Position numbers and translations under genes: made by a program
Virus record (IMG/VR): IMGVR_UViG_3300036715_000692
Span: 1 to 36,611 of that record
DNA: 36,611 nt
DNA from: a virus
Reading direction: 5' to 3' (one strand)
In this document: one piece after another, positions 13,193 through 20,996 of the stretch
How positions within the stretch are numbered: the stretch's first letter is position 1
Layout of the letters: every line of letters starts with the position of its first letter
Notes under the pieces: generated by a model
Told to the model about the DNA's origin: nothing
Databases searched by the model: none
The model's input: the letters and a program-made list of their open reading frames with translations, nothing else

Positions 13193-13465
13193 TTATATAA
13201 GTTCTAGTTGTGTCCAGATTGGATATACATCGTCGGTTGGTGTCAGGCTGTTAAGGTAGTCAAGTCCCATAAACCGTTTTCGACCTTCCACAGATATGTT
13301 ATATCCTTTGAGATTACCGCATGGGCCATACTGATTCCACATCACTGTAAGTTTAAGAGGCTTCAGCATACCAGATACCTTAACTGAATATAATTTCTTA
13401 TCTGCTATATTCCAAAAATATCCCGGATGCTTAGTAGTGACGAATTCTTTCGGCAGTGTGATCAT
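13193..13465 (-). CDS. Hypothetical 90-aa phage protein
   Basis: 90 residues from ATG 13465, one base after the upstream TGA; the longer frame overlaps the upstream gene. It reads MITLPKEFVTTKHPGYFWNI, then DKKLYSVKVSGMLKPLKLTV, with a C-terminal GYNISVEGRKRFMGLDYLNS. The PGYFWN...KLYSxKVxGxLxPLK pattern recurs in phages and may form a small DNA-binding domain; that is inference. Confidence 0.75.
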   Translation of the reverse strand: MITLPKEFVTTKHPGYFWNIADKKLYSVKVSGMLKPLKLTVMWNQYGPCGNLKGYNISVEGRKRFMGLDYLNSLTPTDDVYPIWTQLELI

Positions 13466-13466
13466 G

Positions 13467-13865
13467 TCAGTGTAATGTGCGCGGCAGTGGTGTAATTGTA
13501 AATGGCAAATCATCCACGCCATCCACGCCCTGAAGTGCATCCTTAAGTATCGACAAATGTTCAGATATGTCACTCATTTCAGAAGTCAAACTTTCGCGAT
13601 CATGCCGAAGTATCATACGCAGAATATTTCGACAGTGGGCCGGATCAATATCCTGAACTAGCAACAGGCGATTATCTTCAGTTAGCCAGACTTCGTCGGG
13701 ATAAGTTTCGCCATCATATGCAACATAGGTTTTATGTTCCAACCACTGAATAGTATAGCCGGCGTTGTCTTCTAACTCTTGCACGTCGATTACATACAAC
13801 TTGGAGTCGACTAGTGGCTCTACGACTGCCTGCATTTCTTCATATGTTAATACAGTTTTTTTCAT
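13467..13865 (-). CDS. Hypothetical 132-aa protein
   Basis: 132 residues: MKKTVLTYEEMQAVVEPLVD, then an alternating beta region (YTIQWLEHKTYVAYDGETYP) and a C-terminal helix (CRNILRMILRHDRESLTSEM). It overlaps the upstream gene by 4 nt. No recognised family. Confidence 0.72.
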   Translation of the reverse strand: MKKTVLTYEEMQAVVEPLVDSKLYVIDVQELEDNAGYTIQWLEHKTYVAYDGETYPDEVWLTEDNRLLLVQDIDPAHCRNILRMILRHDRESLTSEMSDISEHLSILKDALQGVDGVDDLPFTITPLPRTLH

Positions 13866-14062
13866 TTTGATTCCAATTTATAAGCGATTTTCATAGAAAC
13901 AATTGCCCTAGTCCCGACACCTTGCATCATTCTATACTGGATATGATAATCTGTATTAGGATACTTCTCCATCACCCATTGCATAGCTGCATTAAGTGTC
14001 GGGAATACTTCTGAACGGTCGAGTTCGACAAGTTCATCTGTAATTGATTTAACGAGTTCCAT
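13862..14062 (-). CDS. Hypothetical 66-aa protein
   Basis: The start at 14062 (MELVKSITDELVELDRSEVF) is preferred because it overlaps the upstream gene's stop by only 14 nt and has GAG upstream. The alternative ATG at 14095 would overlap by 47 nt. The middle (LNAAMQWVMEKYPNTDYHIQ) looks like a small alpha/beta domain. Function unknown. Confidence 0.65.
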   Translation of the reverse strand: MELVKSITDELVELDRSEVFPTLNAAMQWVMEKYPNTDYHIQYRMMQGVGTRAIVSMKIAYKLESK

Positions 14063-14189
14063 AACAGTCTCGTTGATACTCCATATACTCGGCATATCGT
14101 TCCGGAATTATGTTACCGCCGATATCATACAAACCAGTTTCACTTAACTTTCCCTGCGCATCATATGTTTCGATTTTAGATTTTGGCAT
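14049..14189 (-). CDS. Hypothetical 46-aa protein
   Basis: ATG 14189 has an AGGAA ribosome site and a consensus promoter. The frame MPKSKIETYDAQGKLSETGL continues through IGGNIIPERYAEYMEYQRDC to TAA at 14049. Gly- and charge-rich, with no recognised family. First gene of the operon 14189 to 13193. Confidence 0.65.
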   Translation of the reverse strand: MPKSKIETYDAQGKLSETGLYDIGGNIIPERYAEYMEYQRDCYGTR

Positions 14190-14209
14190 GATAGTTCCTT
14201 TATGTGTAA

Positions 14210-14238
14210 ATTATAGCTGGTGTATAAATGTATGTCAA
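14210..14238 (-). promoter_or_regulatory. Perfect sigma70 promoter
   Basis: TTGACA (14233-14238), 17 bp, TATAAT (14210-14215). It heads the 14189-13193 operon. Confidence 0.88.
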
Positions 14239-14403
14239 TCGGTATACGAAAGTCGGAATAAGAAAGCCAATATACGAAAACCGAGTATCATCAAACTCAT
14301 TCGTTGTTCATTTACAACACGGTGACTCGACTTTCGATCTAGATTAAATTTTGAGATTTAACAATTGAATGAATGACATGGAGTATTGAACAGCTATTGT
14401 AAA

Positions 14404-14901
14404 TTATTCGTCGTCGTCCGTTGTAAGGGAAAATACGATATTTGGATTTTCACGTTCTTTATGATGTTTTTCACAGAGCACTTTAGTCCATCCGTCACTC
14501 CGTGCCTCGCCGGGCGCTCCGCACCATTCACATGTTCGCATAGATAGCGTTTCGGCAAAATTGATGTAACTACGATTTACTCCTTCGGCATGGAATGCAT
14601 AAAATCTTAATCCACCGAACTTTTCTTTTACCTGCATTATTTGGGGGAGTTCTTCGATAGCCTCTGCTAATTCCTCTTCGTATACACGAATTCTTTCCAA
14701 GTTTCCAGGCGAAAGGTCTATTGATAGATAACTAATTTTATCTCGAATTCGTGTTACATTTCTTGATAGCATTTCACATAATGTTTCTATTATTGCATAC
14801 CATCCATACCCTACTTCAAAATAGTCTATCTGGGATTTTTGGAAAAGATCGGGCCATCGTTTAGCCATATCTTCGAGTTGTTTATCGGTTATTGAGATCA
14901 T
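14404..14901 (-). CDS. Zinc-binding phage protein (165 aa), leaderless mRNA
   Basis: 165 residues. N-terminal part DKQLEDMAKRWPDLFQKSQI is followed by a helical region. The segment EKFGGLRFYAF leads into a zinc ribbon, TCEWCGAPGEARSDGWTKVL followed by CEKHH (two Cys from CxxC, then Cys and His ligands). This architecture is frequent in phages, without known function. The tail is acidic. The ATG is five bases after the -10 box. Confidence 0.8.
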   Translation of the reverse strand: MISITDKQLEDMAKRWPDLFQKSQIDYFEVGYGWYAIIETLCEMLSRNVTRIRDKISYLSIDLSPGNLERIRVYEEELAEAIEELPQIMQVKEKFGGLRFYAFHAEGVNRSYINFAETLSMRTCEWCGAPGEARSDGWTKVLCEKHHKERENPNIVFSLTTDDDE

Positions 14902-14906
14902 GTCTT

Positions 14907-14934
14907 AGTATAGCATAAATTAGATAGATGTCAA
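14907..14934 (-). promoter_or_regulatory. sigma70 promoter, leaderless
   Basis: TTGACA (14929-14934), 16 bp, TATACT (14907-14912), five bases, ATG 14901. Confidence 0.82.
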
Positions 14935-15048
14935 TGATTTTCTATGTATGTGCATGTATAGGCGTATGTGTGCGGAAATGACGTAGGATTACTGTGCAAG
15001 AATGTAAATCTGATTTGGAAATCTGAGAATGAAAATCCTGTAGAATTT

Positions 15049-15534
15049 TCAGATATAATTAGGGCAGAAGGATTCGTAGATGAGTGAATTCTTTTGCAAC
15101 GGTATGATTATTTTAGCATCCTGAACATATTCGAATGCTGCAACAGGCTTATCTTCTCTTGTAGGCTTATCTACAGCAAAGTAATAATTTATGAGAGGTA
15201 GCACATTTCCCTTAGAACAATCTACTACCATATGTCTTACTATACTTTTAAATTCGACAGTCTTCTCTTCGATAACAATTGTTCTAGATTTATCATCGGC
15301 AACAATCAATATTGAGCCACTCGTGAATGTGTAACCATTTTGTGTAATTTTTTCTATGCTATTATCGTCTAGATACATTTTCGAAGGTCCGGTTTTATGA
15401 CCTTCGATTAAATGCCATTTTGGTTGAGATTGTTTTTCAGGTACCTTATCAGCAATTAGTGTAGTAGCACTTAATACTAATGTAACAAGAAGAAATTGTA
15501 ATCCCATAATGTTATTTACCTGATTAGTCTTCAT
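15049..15534 (-). CDS. Exported protein resembling adhesin-E domains
   Basis: 161 residues. The signal peptide is MKTNQVNNIMGLQFLLVTLV plus LSATTLIA. The mature part starts WHLIEGHKTGPSKMYLDDNS followed by IEKI, the W...x-Y/L-D..SI pattern of surface-adhesin-E-like secreted domains. Two Cys (VDCSKGN and ESFCPNY) could form a disulfide in the periplasm. Start preceded by GGGA. The family call is tentative. Confidence 0.7.
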   Translation of the reverse strand: MKTNQVNNIMGLQFLLVTLVLSATTLIADKVPEKQSQPKWHLIEGHKTGPSKMYLDDNSIEKITQNGYTFTSGSILIVADDKSRTIVIEEKTVEFKSIVRHMVVDCSKGNVLPLINYYFAVDKPTREDKPVAAFEYVQDAKIIIPLQKNSLIYESFCPNYI

Positions 15535-15565
15535 AATGTCTATTCCCGATCATCTTCCAGTCAGG

Positions 15566-15766
15566 TCATGTTACTTCAGAGATAGATATATTATCGAGTG
15601 TCAGCTTAATTATAACAGCATCTTCTTCCGACAATTCTATAACAAATTTTCTATGCCAGCAATCACCTATAAGAGTTGTGTTAATATGCGTTCCGCCATG
15701 ATCAAGCAAATATCGTATATTATTTCGATTGCTAGGCGAACAATCGAGTATAGTGTAAATCGGCAT
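15566..15766 (-). CDS. Hypothetical 66-aa protein
   Basis: 66 residues: MPIYTILDCSPSNRNNIRYL, then FVIELSEEDAVIIKLTLDNI. The strand/helix alternation suggests a small ferredoxin-like fold, similar in style to the tiny proteins at 16125-16803. It ends shortly before the exported protein gene. Function unknown. Confidence 0.6.
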   Translation of the reverse strand: MPIYTILDCSPSNRNNIRYLLDHGGTHINTTLIGDCWHRKFVIELSEEDAVIIKLTLDNISISEVT

Positions 15767-15781
15767 ACTTACGCCAAAATA

Positions 15782-16102
15782 TTATGGTGTGCTACTATCT
15801 GGTAAGCCCGGCACCTTAACTGTAATTTTGATAGTATGTTGGTCGTTGATACGCTGTTCTTCGGCTAATTCCTCTTCGGAACGCTCGCGGCGAATCTTTA
15901 CAAACTTCATGCCTAGGCGGAAAGTCAGAGCTGCTTCTGGATCCATTTCCATGATAGTTTCCCTATCACAGTTGCGTGTATCTTGCAGATCGACTGGATG
16001 TAATTCTTTGATCACTGTATATTCGCTCGGCTCCAATCGTTCGACAATACGCTTAAATTTTGCTTCTTCGTCTGCTGGAATAGTTATAGTAAATTTTGTC
16101 AT
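15782..16102 (-). CDS. Hypothetical 106-aa protein
   Basis: 106 residues, MTKFTITIPADEEAKFKRIV onward. A beta strand and helix resemble a small RNA/DNA-binding ferredoxin-like unit, followed by a charged helix (RRERSEEELAEEQRINDQHT) and a final strand (IKITVKVPGLPD). No recognised family. Confidence 0.7.
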   Translation of the reverse strand: MTKFTITIPADEEAKFKRIVERLEPSEYTVIKELHPVDLQDTRNCDRETIMEMDPEAALTFRLGMKFVKIRRERSEEELAEEQRINDQHTIKITVKVPGLPDSSTP

Positions 16103-16124
16103 GATATTTTCCTTTTGTGTTGTG

Positions 16125-16352
16125 TTACTGTGTTTTATGTAACGGTCGTCGAGTAATGCCCACCAACTTACAAGCCAATTTTAGTGCAGTTACGGCACAT
16201 ATATCTGTCTTAACTATGTATAAAAATGTATTAATTCCATTTGCACGATCAATCGAATAACGAGCTACATTGATACTATTTATTTTACAATATGTCAATA
16301 ATTTGACCGAATCTTCTTCTAATACCCTAACAAAATGCGTCGATATACTCAT
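16125..16352 (-). CDS. Small 75-aa protein, set of related tiny proteins
   Basis: 75 residues. The segment TFLYIVKTDICAVTALKLAC resembles VIVNTESALAIKLRHKL in its neighbour (16349) and DIVSTEAELLSLVLKYG in 16609. All share strand, T-[DE], then an Ala/Leu-rich helix near the C-terminus. They may be tandem duplicates of one small fold. It overlaps the upstream gene by 4 nt. Function unknown. Confidence 0.65.
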   Translation of the reverse strand: MSISTHFVRVLEEDSVKLLTYCKINSINVARYSIDRANGINTFLYIVKTDICAVTALKLACKLVGITRRPLHKTQ

Positions 16353-16564
16353 CTTTGTTTATACTCTGTCTGTAATTCAAGTTTGTGTCGAAGTTTTATT
16401 GCTAACGCTGACTCGGTATTTACGATTACACCGATCTTATATATTAGTGCGCCCGTCTTATTACTAAATGCAGCCACACACGAAGGATAAACCTTCTGTT
16501 CACGGAGCCATGCTATTTCCGCTTCCTTCTCGTTAATCTCTATATCGTATATAATCTTAATCAT
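16349..16564 (-). CDS. Small 71-aa protein, leaderless mRNA
   Basis: 71 residues, MIKIIYDIEINEKEAEIAWL onward with GVIVNTESALAIKLRHKLEL. Related in pattern to the genes at 16125 and 16609 (MIKIS start, T-E helix). The ATG follows the -10 box by five bases. First gene of its unit. Confidence 0.7.
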   Translation of the reverse strand: MIKIIYDIEINEKEAEIAWLREQKVYPSCVAAFSNKTGALIYKIGVIVNTESALAIKLRHKLELQTEYKQR

Positions 16565-16569
16565 AATGT

Positions 16570-16598
16570 ATTATACTACATTCTTTAATCGTTGCCAA
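16570..16598 (-). promoter_or_regulatory. sigma70 promoter, leaderless
   Basis: TTGGCA (16593-16598), 17 bp, TATAAT (16570-16575), five bases, ATG 16564. Confidence 0.8.
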
Positions 16599-16608
16599 TC
16601 GGTAAGTC

Positions 16609-16803
16609 TTATACTTTTTCCCATACATTATCGCTGCCATATTTAAGCACAAGGCTTAATAATTCTGCTTCTGTTGATACTATGTCAAAGTAATATTCAT
16701 GTAAAAAAACACCCTGGTTACTAATTCGGAAGTCAGCATTCTTCTCTTTATCCCGGATTATCTGGATATCGGATCTAGGAACATATAAAGAGATCTTTAT
16801 CAT
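16609..16803 (-). CDS. Small 64-aa protein of the same style
   Basis: 64 residues, MIKISLYVPRSDIQIIRDKE onward, with YYFDIVSTEAELLSLVLKYG. It shares the C-terminal strand/T-E/helix pattern with 16125 and 16349. It overlaps the peptidase gene upstream by 4 nt. Function unknown. Confidence 0.65.
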   Translation of the reverse strand: MIKISLYVPRSDIQIIRDKEKNADFRISNQGVFLHEYYFDIVSTEAELLSLVLKYGSDNVWEKV

Positions 16804-17561
16804 TTAGTCTTAACTAATGTCAACATGTCGGGTATTCTGGTATGTGCATTCCTACTACCGAGTAATATGAATATGCGTTGCCCTAGTGACGAGTTTATGA
16901 TCATTACTAGGCACCCACCGGCCGGGACAGTAAATCCTGTTTTAGATAACACTATACTGAGTGTAGATGTGAGTGGGTTCGTATTACGAATTTTAACTGG
17001 TTTTCTACCAAGAATAATTTCTGCGTCAGATCTACTAGATATATCTGTTATAACGGGGTTGAGTGATGCAACCATAAGTAATTTTAATAAGTCACGTGCA
17101 GTGCTGACATTACCGATATCTAATCCAGTCGGTTCTTTATATTGCGTATTAGTCATACCCAATTCTGTAGCTTTATTATTCATACTCTCAACACAATTCG
17201 GCAAATTGATACATAATATCTGTGCCGCAAAATTATCCGATCTGATAAGAGCAAGCGTTAATAATTCTCGTCTTGTCAATGTTTTCGTTGATCTAGGAAT
17301 TGCACTCTGAACTTGCCTAATGACCGGGATTGGTAATGATTCGGTAAGGTCCTGGTCTGCTGCAAGCAACGCTACGAGAAGTTTTGAAATCGATGCGATT
17401 GGTCGCACAATATCGCTATTTTGTTCCTTTAATATTGTACCGTCCTCACTTGCTACTAAGTAGCTCATTGTTATAGGTGGTCGAGATATATTACGATGCG
17501 GTTTGCTGTAACAATTAGTTGTTAGCGTAATAGAAATTAATAATAATAAAAATTTATTCAT
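16800..17561 (-). CDS. Serine D-Ala-D-Ala peptidase (PBP7/S11-like), exported
   Basis: 253 residues with an N-terminal signal peptide (MNKFLLLLISITLTTNCYS). All three active-site motifs of the penicillin-binding S11 family are present: SISK at 57-60, SDN at 108-110 and KTG at 207-209, in a compact protein like PBP7/DacD. It should hydrolyse D-Ala-containing bonds in peptidoglycan in the periplasm. A serine PBP-type enzyme is unusual in phages, where VanY-type metallo-peptidases are more common. Its stop overlaps the next gene, and it follows the GIY-YIG gene with a 4-nt overlap. Confidence 0.88.
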   Translation of the reverse strand: MNKFLLLLISITLTTNCYSKPHRNISRPPITMSYLVASEDGTILKEQNSDIVRPIASISKLLVALLAADQDLTESLPIPVIRQVQSAIPRSTKTLTRRELLTLALIRSDNFAAQILCINLPNCVESMNNKATELGMTNTQYKEPTGLDIGNVSTARDLLKLLMVASLNPVITDISSRSDAEIILGRKPVKIRNTNPLTSTLSIVLSKTGFTVPAGGCLVMIINSSLGQRIFILLGSRNAHTRIPDMLTLVKTK

Positions 17562-18244
17562 AAAAATTCCCAGCCAATATACAAATCAGATTTGCATCTA
17601 AGTCTTACTGTATCTTTTTTCAAATTATGAGATCTCCCTGCTTCTGCACAAGAAATAAATTCGCCATTAGGTGTTTTAACTGGCCGCATTGCTGCTAAGG
17701 GCTTAGTCGGAATTCCTCTAGTTTTATGAGTCCGAGGAATACCTTTCTGTGACAACGACATTTTCTGCTTTGATTCATCCGAATGTCGATAAGGGCTTGC
17801 TTCTTTCGTTTTTCTTATCTTCTCTTTAACTTCTATTGTAGATTTCTTTCCTTTTCGAGCCACAGCACTCTTTTTCCTGTGTTCTTCGGATTTTGGTTTA
17901 CCTTTGGAAGCTATCGACATTTTCTTTTTTGATTCTTCTGACAAAATCCTGCCGCTACACCCTTCTCCACCGTCTGTTCTGTTATTTAATATACCTGTAC
18001 CTAAATCCTTGCGGCCATACCACTCAATCATCCGACGCTCTATAGCAAATGCACCAATTTCAGTAAGGTTAGCTTCAAGTATAATTATATATCTACGATC
18101 TTTAGGCTGTGTAAAATGTTTATTAAACATTCTCTTCTTCGTGCCTTTACCTATATAGTACGGTGTGCCAGCTTTTGCAGTGATAGAATCTGTATCACGC
18201 ATATACGCATAGACATAAAATTCTAATGTAGGTAGTGTCTTCAT
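17558..18244 (-). CDS. GIY-YIG endonuclease with NUMOD3 repeats
   Basis: 228 residues. The N-terminus has FYVYAYMRDTDSITAKAGTP followed by YYIGKG (GIY-YIG core strands), then Arg and Glu of the catalytic region (FAIERRMIEWYGR). Residues about 98-170 are NUMOD3-like repeats (EESKKKMSIASKGKPKSEEH). The C-terminus is NUMOD1-like (FISCAEAGRSHNLKKDTVRL). Predicted homing endonuclease. It is unusual in being translationally fused by overlap to a host-envelope enzyme gene. The ATG is six bases after the -10 box. Confidence 0.88.
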   Translation of the reverse strand: MKTLPTLEFYVYAYMRDTDSITAKAGTPYYIGKGTKKRMFNKHFTQPKDRRYIIILEANLTEIGAFAIERRMIEWYGRKDLGTGILNNRTDGGEGCSGRILSEESKKKMSIASKGKPKSEEHRKKSAVARKGKKSTIEVKEKIRKTKEASPYRHSDESKQKMSLSQKGIPRTHKTRGIPTKPLAAMRPVKTPNGEFISCAEAGRSHNLKKDTVRLRCKSDLYIGWEFL

Positions 18245-18250
18245 ATTAGT

Positions 18251-18279
18251 ATTATACTGTAAGTATAATAGTGGGTCAA
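18251..18279 (-). promoter_or_regulatory. sigma70 promoter, leaderless
   Basis: TTGACC (18274-18279), 17 bp, TATAAT (18251-18256), six bases, ATG 18244. Confidence 0.85.
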
Positions 18280-18286
18280 CAGGTAA

Positions 18287-18670
18287 TTAACCTGTGTTTA
18301 ATCCTTGCGCCGGTGCTTGCCATAATGGGCCTACACTAACAGGACCATATGTAGAAACTGGTGCAGTAAGTGTTGTGCCGTCATCTAACTGAAAACTAAG
18401 GTGACCTCCACGATCCCGTGTATCCAGCATGTTGTCAAGCACTTTTACCATAAAGGTGCCATATGTATTATCGACTAAGATAACTTTTCTTACTTCGAAT
18501 ATAACACTAGCAGGATTCTTTGGATACCAGTTGAATGATACAATCCTGTCTAAGTTGGAACCGGTTAGTTTAAAATAACTAGGAATTCCGGATGTTATTA
18601 CGATACCTACTATTCCCGAACCTTCGAATGGACTTGTTGGCAATGCTTGTATTTGGGCGATTGTTGTCAT
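18287..18670 (-). CDS. 127-aa beta-rich, possibly virion protein
   Basis: Start ATG 18670 (MTTIAQIQALPTSPFEGSGI); the frame itself extends only to a TTG. The composition is beta-rich with many Gly/Pro/Thr and ends APAQGLNTG, resembling small decoration or tail-associated proteins. A GATAAATA box seven bases upstream suggests late, leaderless expression, unlike most neighbours. The structural role is inference. Confidence 0.65.
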   Translation of the reverse strand: MTTIAQIQALPTSPFEGSGIVGIVITSGIPSYFKLTGSNLDRIVSFNWYPKNPASVIFEVRKVILVDNTYGTFMVKVLDNMLDTRDRGGHLSFQLDDGTTLTAPVSTYGPVSVGPLWQAPAQGLNTG

Positions 18671-18677
18671 AGACAAC

Positions 18678-18685
18678 TATTTATC
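18678..18685 (-). promoter_or_regulatory. T4-late-like motif GATAAATA
   Basis: Seven bases before ATG 18670; no sigma70 -35 match. Confidence 0.45.
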
Positions 18686-18953
18686 TACTTCTGTATTTGT
18701 CCTTAAGCTCATCGGAGATATACGATATACGCATATGGTCTGATAGAAAGGGATCACGAAGCTTGATCATTGATGCACACTCTGCATTTATTTTACCCGA
18801 TGTTATGTAGCATCGTTTGGCTTCGAGCAAGTTGGTAAAACCCACTGGATAACTGGCTACTATAAAATCATTACCTAGGTCACAGAGTTTTTCTATTAAT
18901 TTTGCTGCATCGATAGCATCTACAATAAATTCTACATATACAAAATCATTCAT
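18681..18953 (-). CDS. Hypothetical 90-aa protein
   Basis: 90 residues: MNDFVYVEFIVDAIDAAKLI, LEAKRCYITSGKINAECASM. It begins with a beta-strand and an Ala-rich helix (ferredoxin-like style) and ends with a charged tail (LKDKYRSR). It overlaps the upstream gene by 4 nt. No recognised family. Confidence 0.65.
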   Translation of the reverse strand: MNDFVYVEFIVDAIDAAKLIEKLCDLGNDFIVASYPVGFTNLLEAKRCYITSGKINAECASMIKLRDPFLSDHMRISYISDELKDKYRSR

Positions 18954-19291
18954 ATATGAACTACTTCACTATATGTAATTCGTATTAATGAATTGCTAAT
19001 GTGCGAACATATCGGTTCGTATTCTTTTGTCTTTATAGCAAAATGGTTTATACCTAATAGATTAATTGTATCTTCGCAACTTGACGGTTGGATAAGATGA
19101 ACATTAAGGTGTATTTTCTGTTCGTCGAATTCTACGTCTATACTGGATATAACCTCACTATCAATCTTCATCACAATAGGGGTTCGGCGATATTCGAACG
19201 ACTCATCGGTTACAAGCCATACAACAGTTGCAACCGTTAATACTAAAGACATGGTAATAGTGATAAGTCTATTACCGGTAACATGTTTCAT
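18950..19291 (-). CDS. Membrane-anchored periplasmic protein (113 aa)
   Basis: A hydrophobic N-terminal anchor (residues 9-26, LITITMSLVLTVATVVWL) is followed by a soluble region with two Cys (SSCEDTI and PICSHIS) that could form a disulfide outside the cytoplasm. Ribosome site TGGAG. A TATAAATA box lies 24 bases upstream. No known family. Confidence 0.72.
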   Translation of the reverse strand: MKHVTGNRLITITMSLVLTVATVVWLVTDESFEYRRTPIVMKIDSEVISSIDVEFDEQKIHLNVHLIQPSSCEDTINLLGINHFAIKTKEYEPICSHISNSLIRITYSEVVHI

Positions 19292-19315
19292 TTGACTACT
19301 CCATTGGGTTATGTC

Positions 19316-19323
19316 TATTTATA
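19316..19323 (-). promoter_or_regulatory. T4-late-like promoter TATAAATA
   Basis: Exact T4-late consensus at the 3' end of the upstream gene, heading 19291 and 18953. Confidence 0.45.
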
Positions 19324-19831
19324 TATCTGTTTTGCAAAGTGCGTTAAATTCAGTTAGATGAGCATTAAACCCTTTAAGATCGAACATCGTTGTGCGTCGA
19401 ATAGAATTTGTATCCAACCATGTAAACCCTATAAGCTTATTCGTTTTTAACATCTGCACTAACATTTTTGATTCGGGTGCCGACCTTATCAGTAGTGGCC
19501 CATCCTGTTCCCATTGTATGAATTGTTTTGCAGTGAACTCTGTCTTTTCGGTCCGCATTTCTAAATACTGTGGCGAATTACCTTTCATCGTATCCCAAAA
19601 TATAGCTACACTGGCGGGAGAAGATGATTTTGCAGTGCAAACTAGACGCAGGCTAGTAATCATCCTCTCTGCTTTAACACCTATCTGTGTGCCTACTGCA
19701 CCTGTATGATAAATGTAACCCGAAACAGTCTTGTCTTTAGCAAGAACTTCGGTAATATTCCAATCTGCATTTTCAGCAAGAGCAGGTAACCCGATACACA
19801 TAATAGCAAGGCCGAGAAATATATTTTTCAT
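19319..19831 (-). CDS. Exported protein with signal peptide (170 aa)
   Basis: The signal peptide MKNIFLGLAIMCIGLPALAE has a likely ALA-E cleavage site. The mature part is beta-rich (WNITEVLAKDKTVSGYIYHT), with Cys in RLVCTAK and ALCKTDI near the ends that may pair. It reads like small periplasmic proteins of unknown role. It is driven alone by its own promoter. Confidence 0.78.
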   Translation of the reverse strand: MKNIFLGLAIMCIGLPALAENADWNITEVLAKDKTVSGYIYHTGAVGTQIGVKAERMITSLRLVCTAKSSSPASVAIFWDTMKGNSPQYLEMRTEKTEFTAKQFIQWEQDGPLLIRSAPESKMLVQMLKTNKLIGFTWLDTNSIRRTTMFDLKGFNAHLTEFNALCKTDI

Positions 19832-19856
19832 TACAATATCCTTTGATGTTATGTCT

Positions 19857-19886
19857 AGTATAAGCTATAATTATAATAGTAGTCAA
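19857..19886 (-). promoter_or_regulatory. sigma70 promoter
   Basis: TTGACT (19881-19886), 18 bp, TATACT (19857-19862), with a leader of about 25 nt and an AAGGA ribosome site before ATG 19831. Confidence 0.75.
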
Positions 19887-19925
19887 CAGAAGTGACTAAA
19901 TAACAGTATATTTAATAGGTATTGA

Positions 19926-20996
19926 ATGAGACAAAGCACATACGTACTATATGATAAACAGAACGAAGTCGTTTCTGATCATCTATGTAATCAGATATTG
20001 ATTGAAAAAAAGATATATTCGGAAAATTCCGAACTTACTGTAGATATATTAAAACAGATTACGGATGATTGCACATCGGAATATTTCTACGTTATTAAAA
20101 CTGATGTAGACATAATTTTTAATACATTCGACTTTACATATACTCCAGCAGTATGGGACAAGGATTATGTCCATATATGGAATAACGATAGTACCGTTCG
20201 ATTATATAATACACAGAATATAAGAGATAATTTAACAGCTTATACTGATGTAGAATTTTTAAATGGTAAAGTTAGTCTAAAACAATACACTGACAGACTT
20301 TATTCATACCCAATGTTTGCTGTGGTATTTTTAAGTTATGACGAAGAAGGTGCTGATGCCAATTATGAAAAACTAAGGGCAAAGATTCCTAGGATACAAC
20401 GTGTGCATAATGTGAAAGGTATATTTGAAGCTCATATGGCTGCTGCACAGTATGCCAAACAAAGTAACTCATCGATGTTTTATGTTGTCGACGCAGATGC
20501 AGATATATTACCGACATTCGATTTTAATTATAGACCACATTCTTTAGACCTACAATCTGTTATTGTATGGCATTCACGTAATCCTGTGAACGGATTAGAA
20601 TATGGATATGGTGGTGTAAAGTTATTTCCTACTGATCTATTACTGAACTACAAAGGTTCGCCGATAGACTTCACAACATCAGTATCTAACAGTTTTAAAG
20701 TAATAAATGAAGTTAGCAATATTACACGATTTAATACCGATCCATATTCCGCTTGGCGCAGTGGGTTCAGGGAATGTGTTAAACTTGCTTCTAAACTGAT
20801 TCCAAATCAAGATAATACTGAAACCGAACATAGGTTAAATGCTTGGTGTACCTTAGGTGCTGAAACTTTATTTGGTGATTTTGCAGTGATGGGCGCAATT
20901 GAAGGCGCAGAATTTGGTAAGCTATACATTAATCAATCCGAAATGCTCGGATTGATTAATGACTTCGATTGGTTAGAACAACGGTTTAGTTCTTAA
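19926..20996 (+). CDS. Putative glycosyltransferase with duplicated DxD domain
   Basis: 356 residues made of two related halves. Residues about 50-100 carry EYFYVIKTDVDIIFNTFDFT, and about 180-240 carry MFYVVDADADILPTFDFNY. Each holds a D-x-D-type motif, followed by 'HIWNNDS..RLYNT' or 'VWHSRNPVNGLEYGYGGVKL'. The second half resembles phage proteins I associate with glycosyltransferase-like folds. It may modify DNA, phage surface or host glycans. It is on the plus strand with its own upstream AT-rich region, convergent with 20993 by a 4-nt overlap. Confidence 0.65.
   Translation: MRQSTYVLYDKQNEVVSDHLCNQILIEKKIYSENSELTVDILKQITDDCTSEYFYVIKTDVDIIFNTFDFTYTPAVWDKDYVHIWNNDSTVRLYNTQNIRDNLTAYTDVEFLNGKVSLKQYTDRLYSYPMFAVVFLSYDEEGADANYEKLRAKIPRIQRVHNVKGIFEAHMAAAQYAKQSNSSMFYVVDADADILPTFDFNYRPHSLDLQSVIVWHSRNPVNGLEYGYGGVKLFPTDLLLNYKGSPIDFTTSVSNSFKVINEVSNITRFNTDPYSAWRSGFRECVKLASKLIPNQDNTETEHRLNAWCTLGAETLFGDFAVMGAIEGAEFGKLYINQSEMLGLINDFDWLEQRFSS

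Noticed and set aside
14240-14403. 164-base gap between 14239 and the zinc protein gene
   Set aside because: No frame, promoter or convincing stem; two tatacgaaa-like copies are too short to call a repeat.
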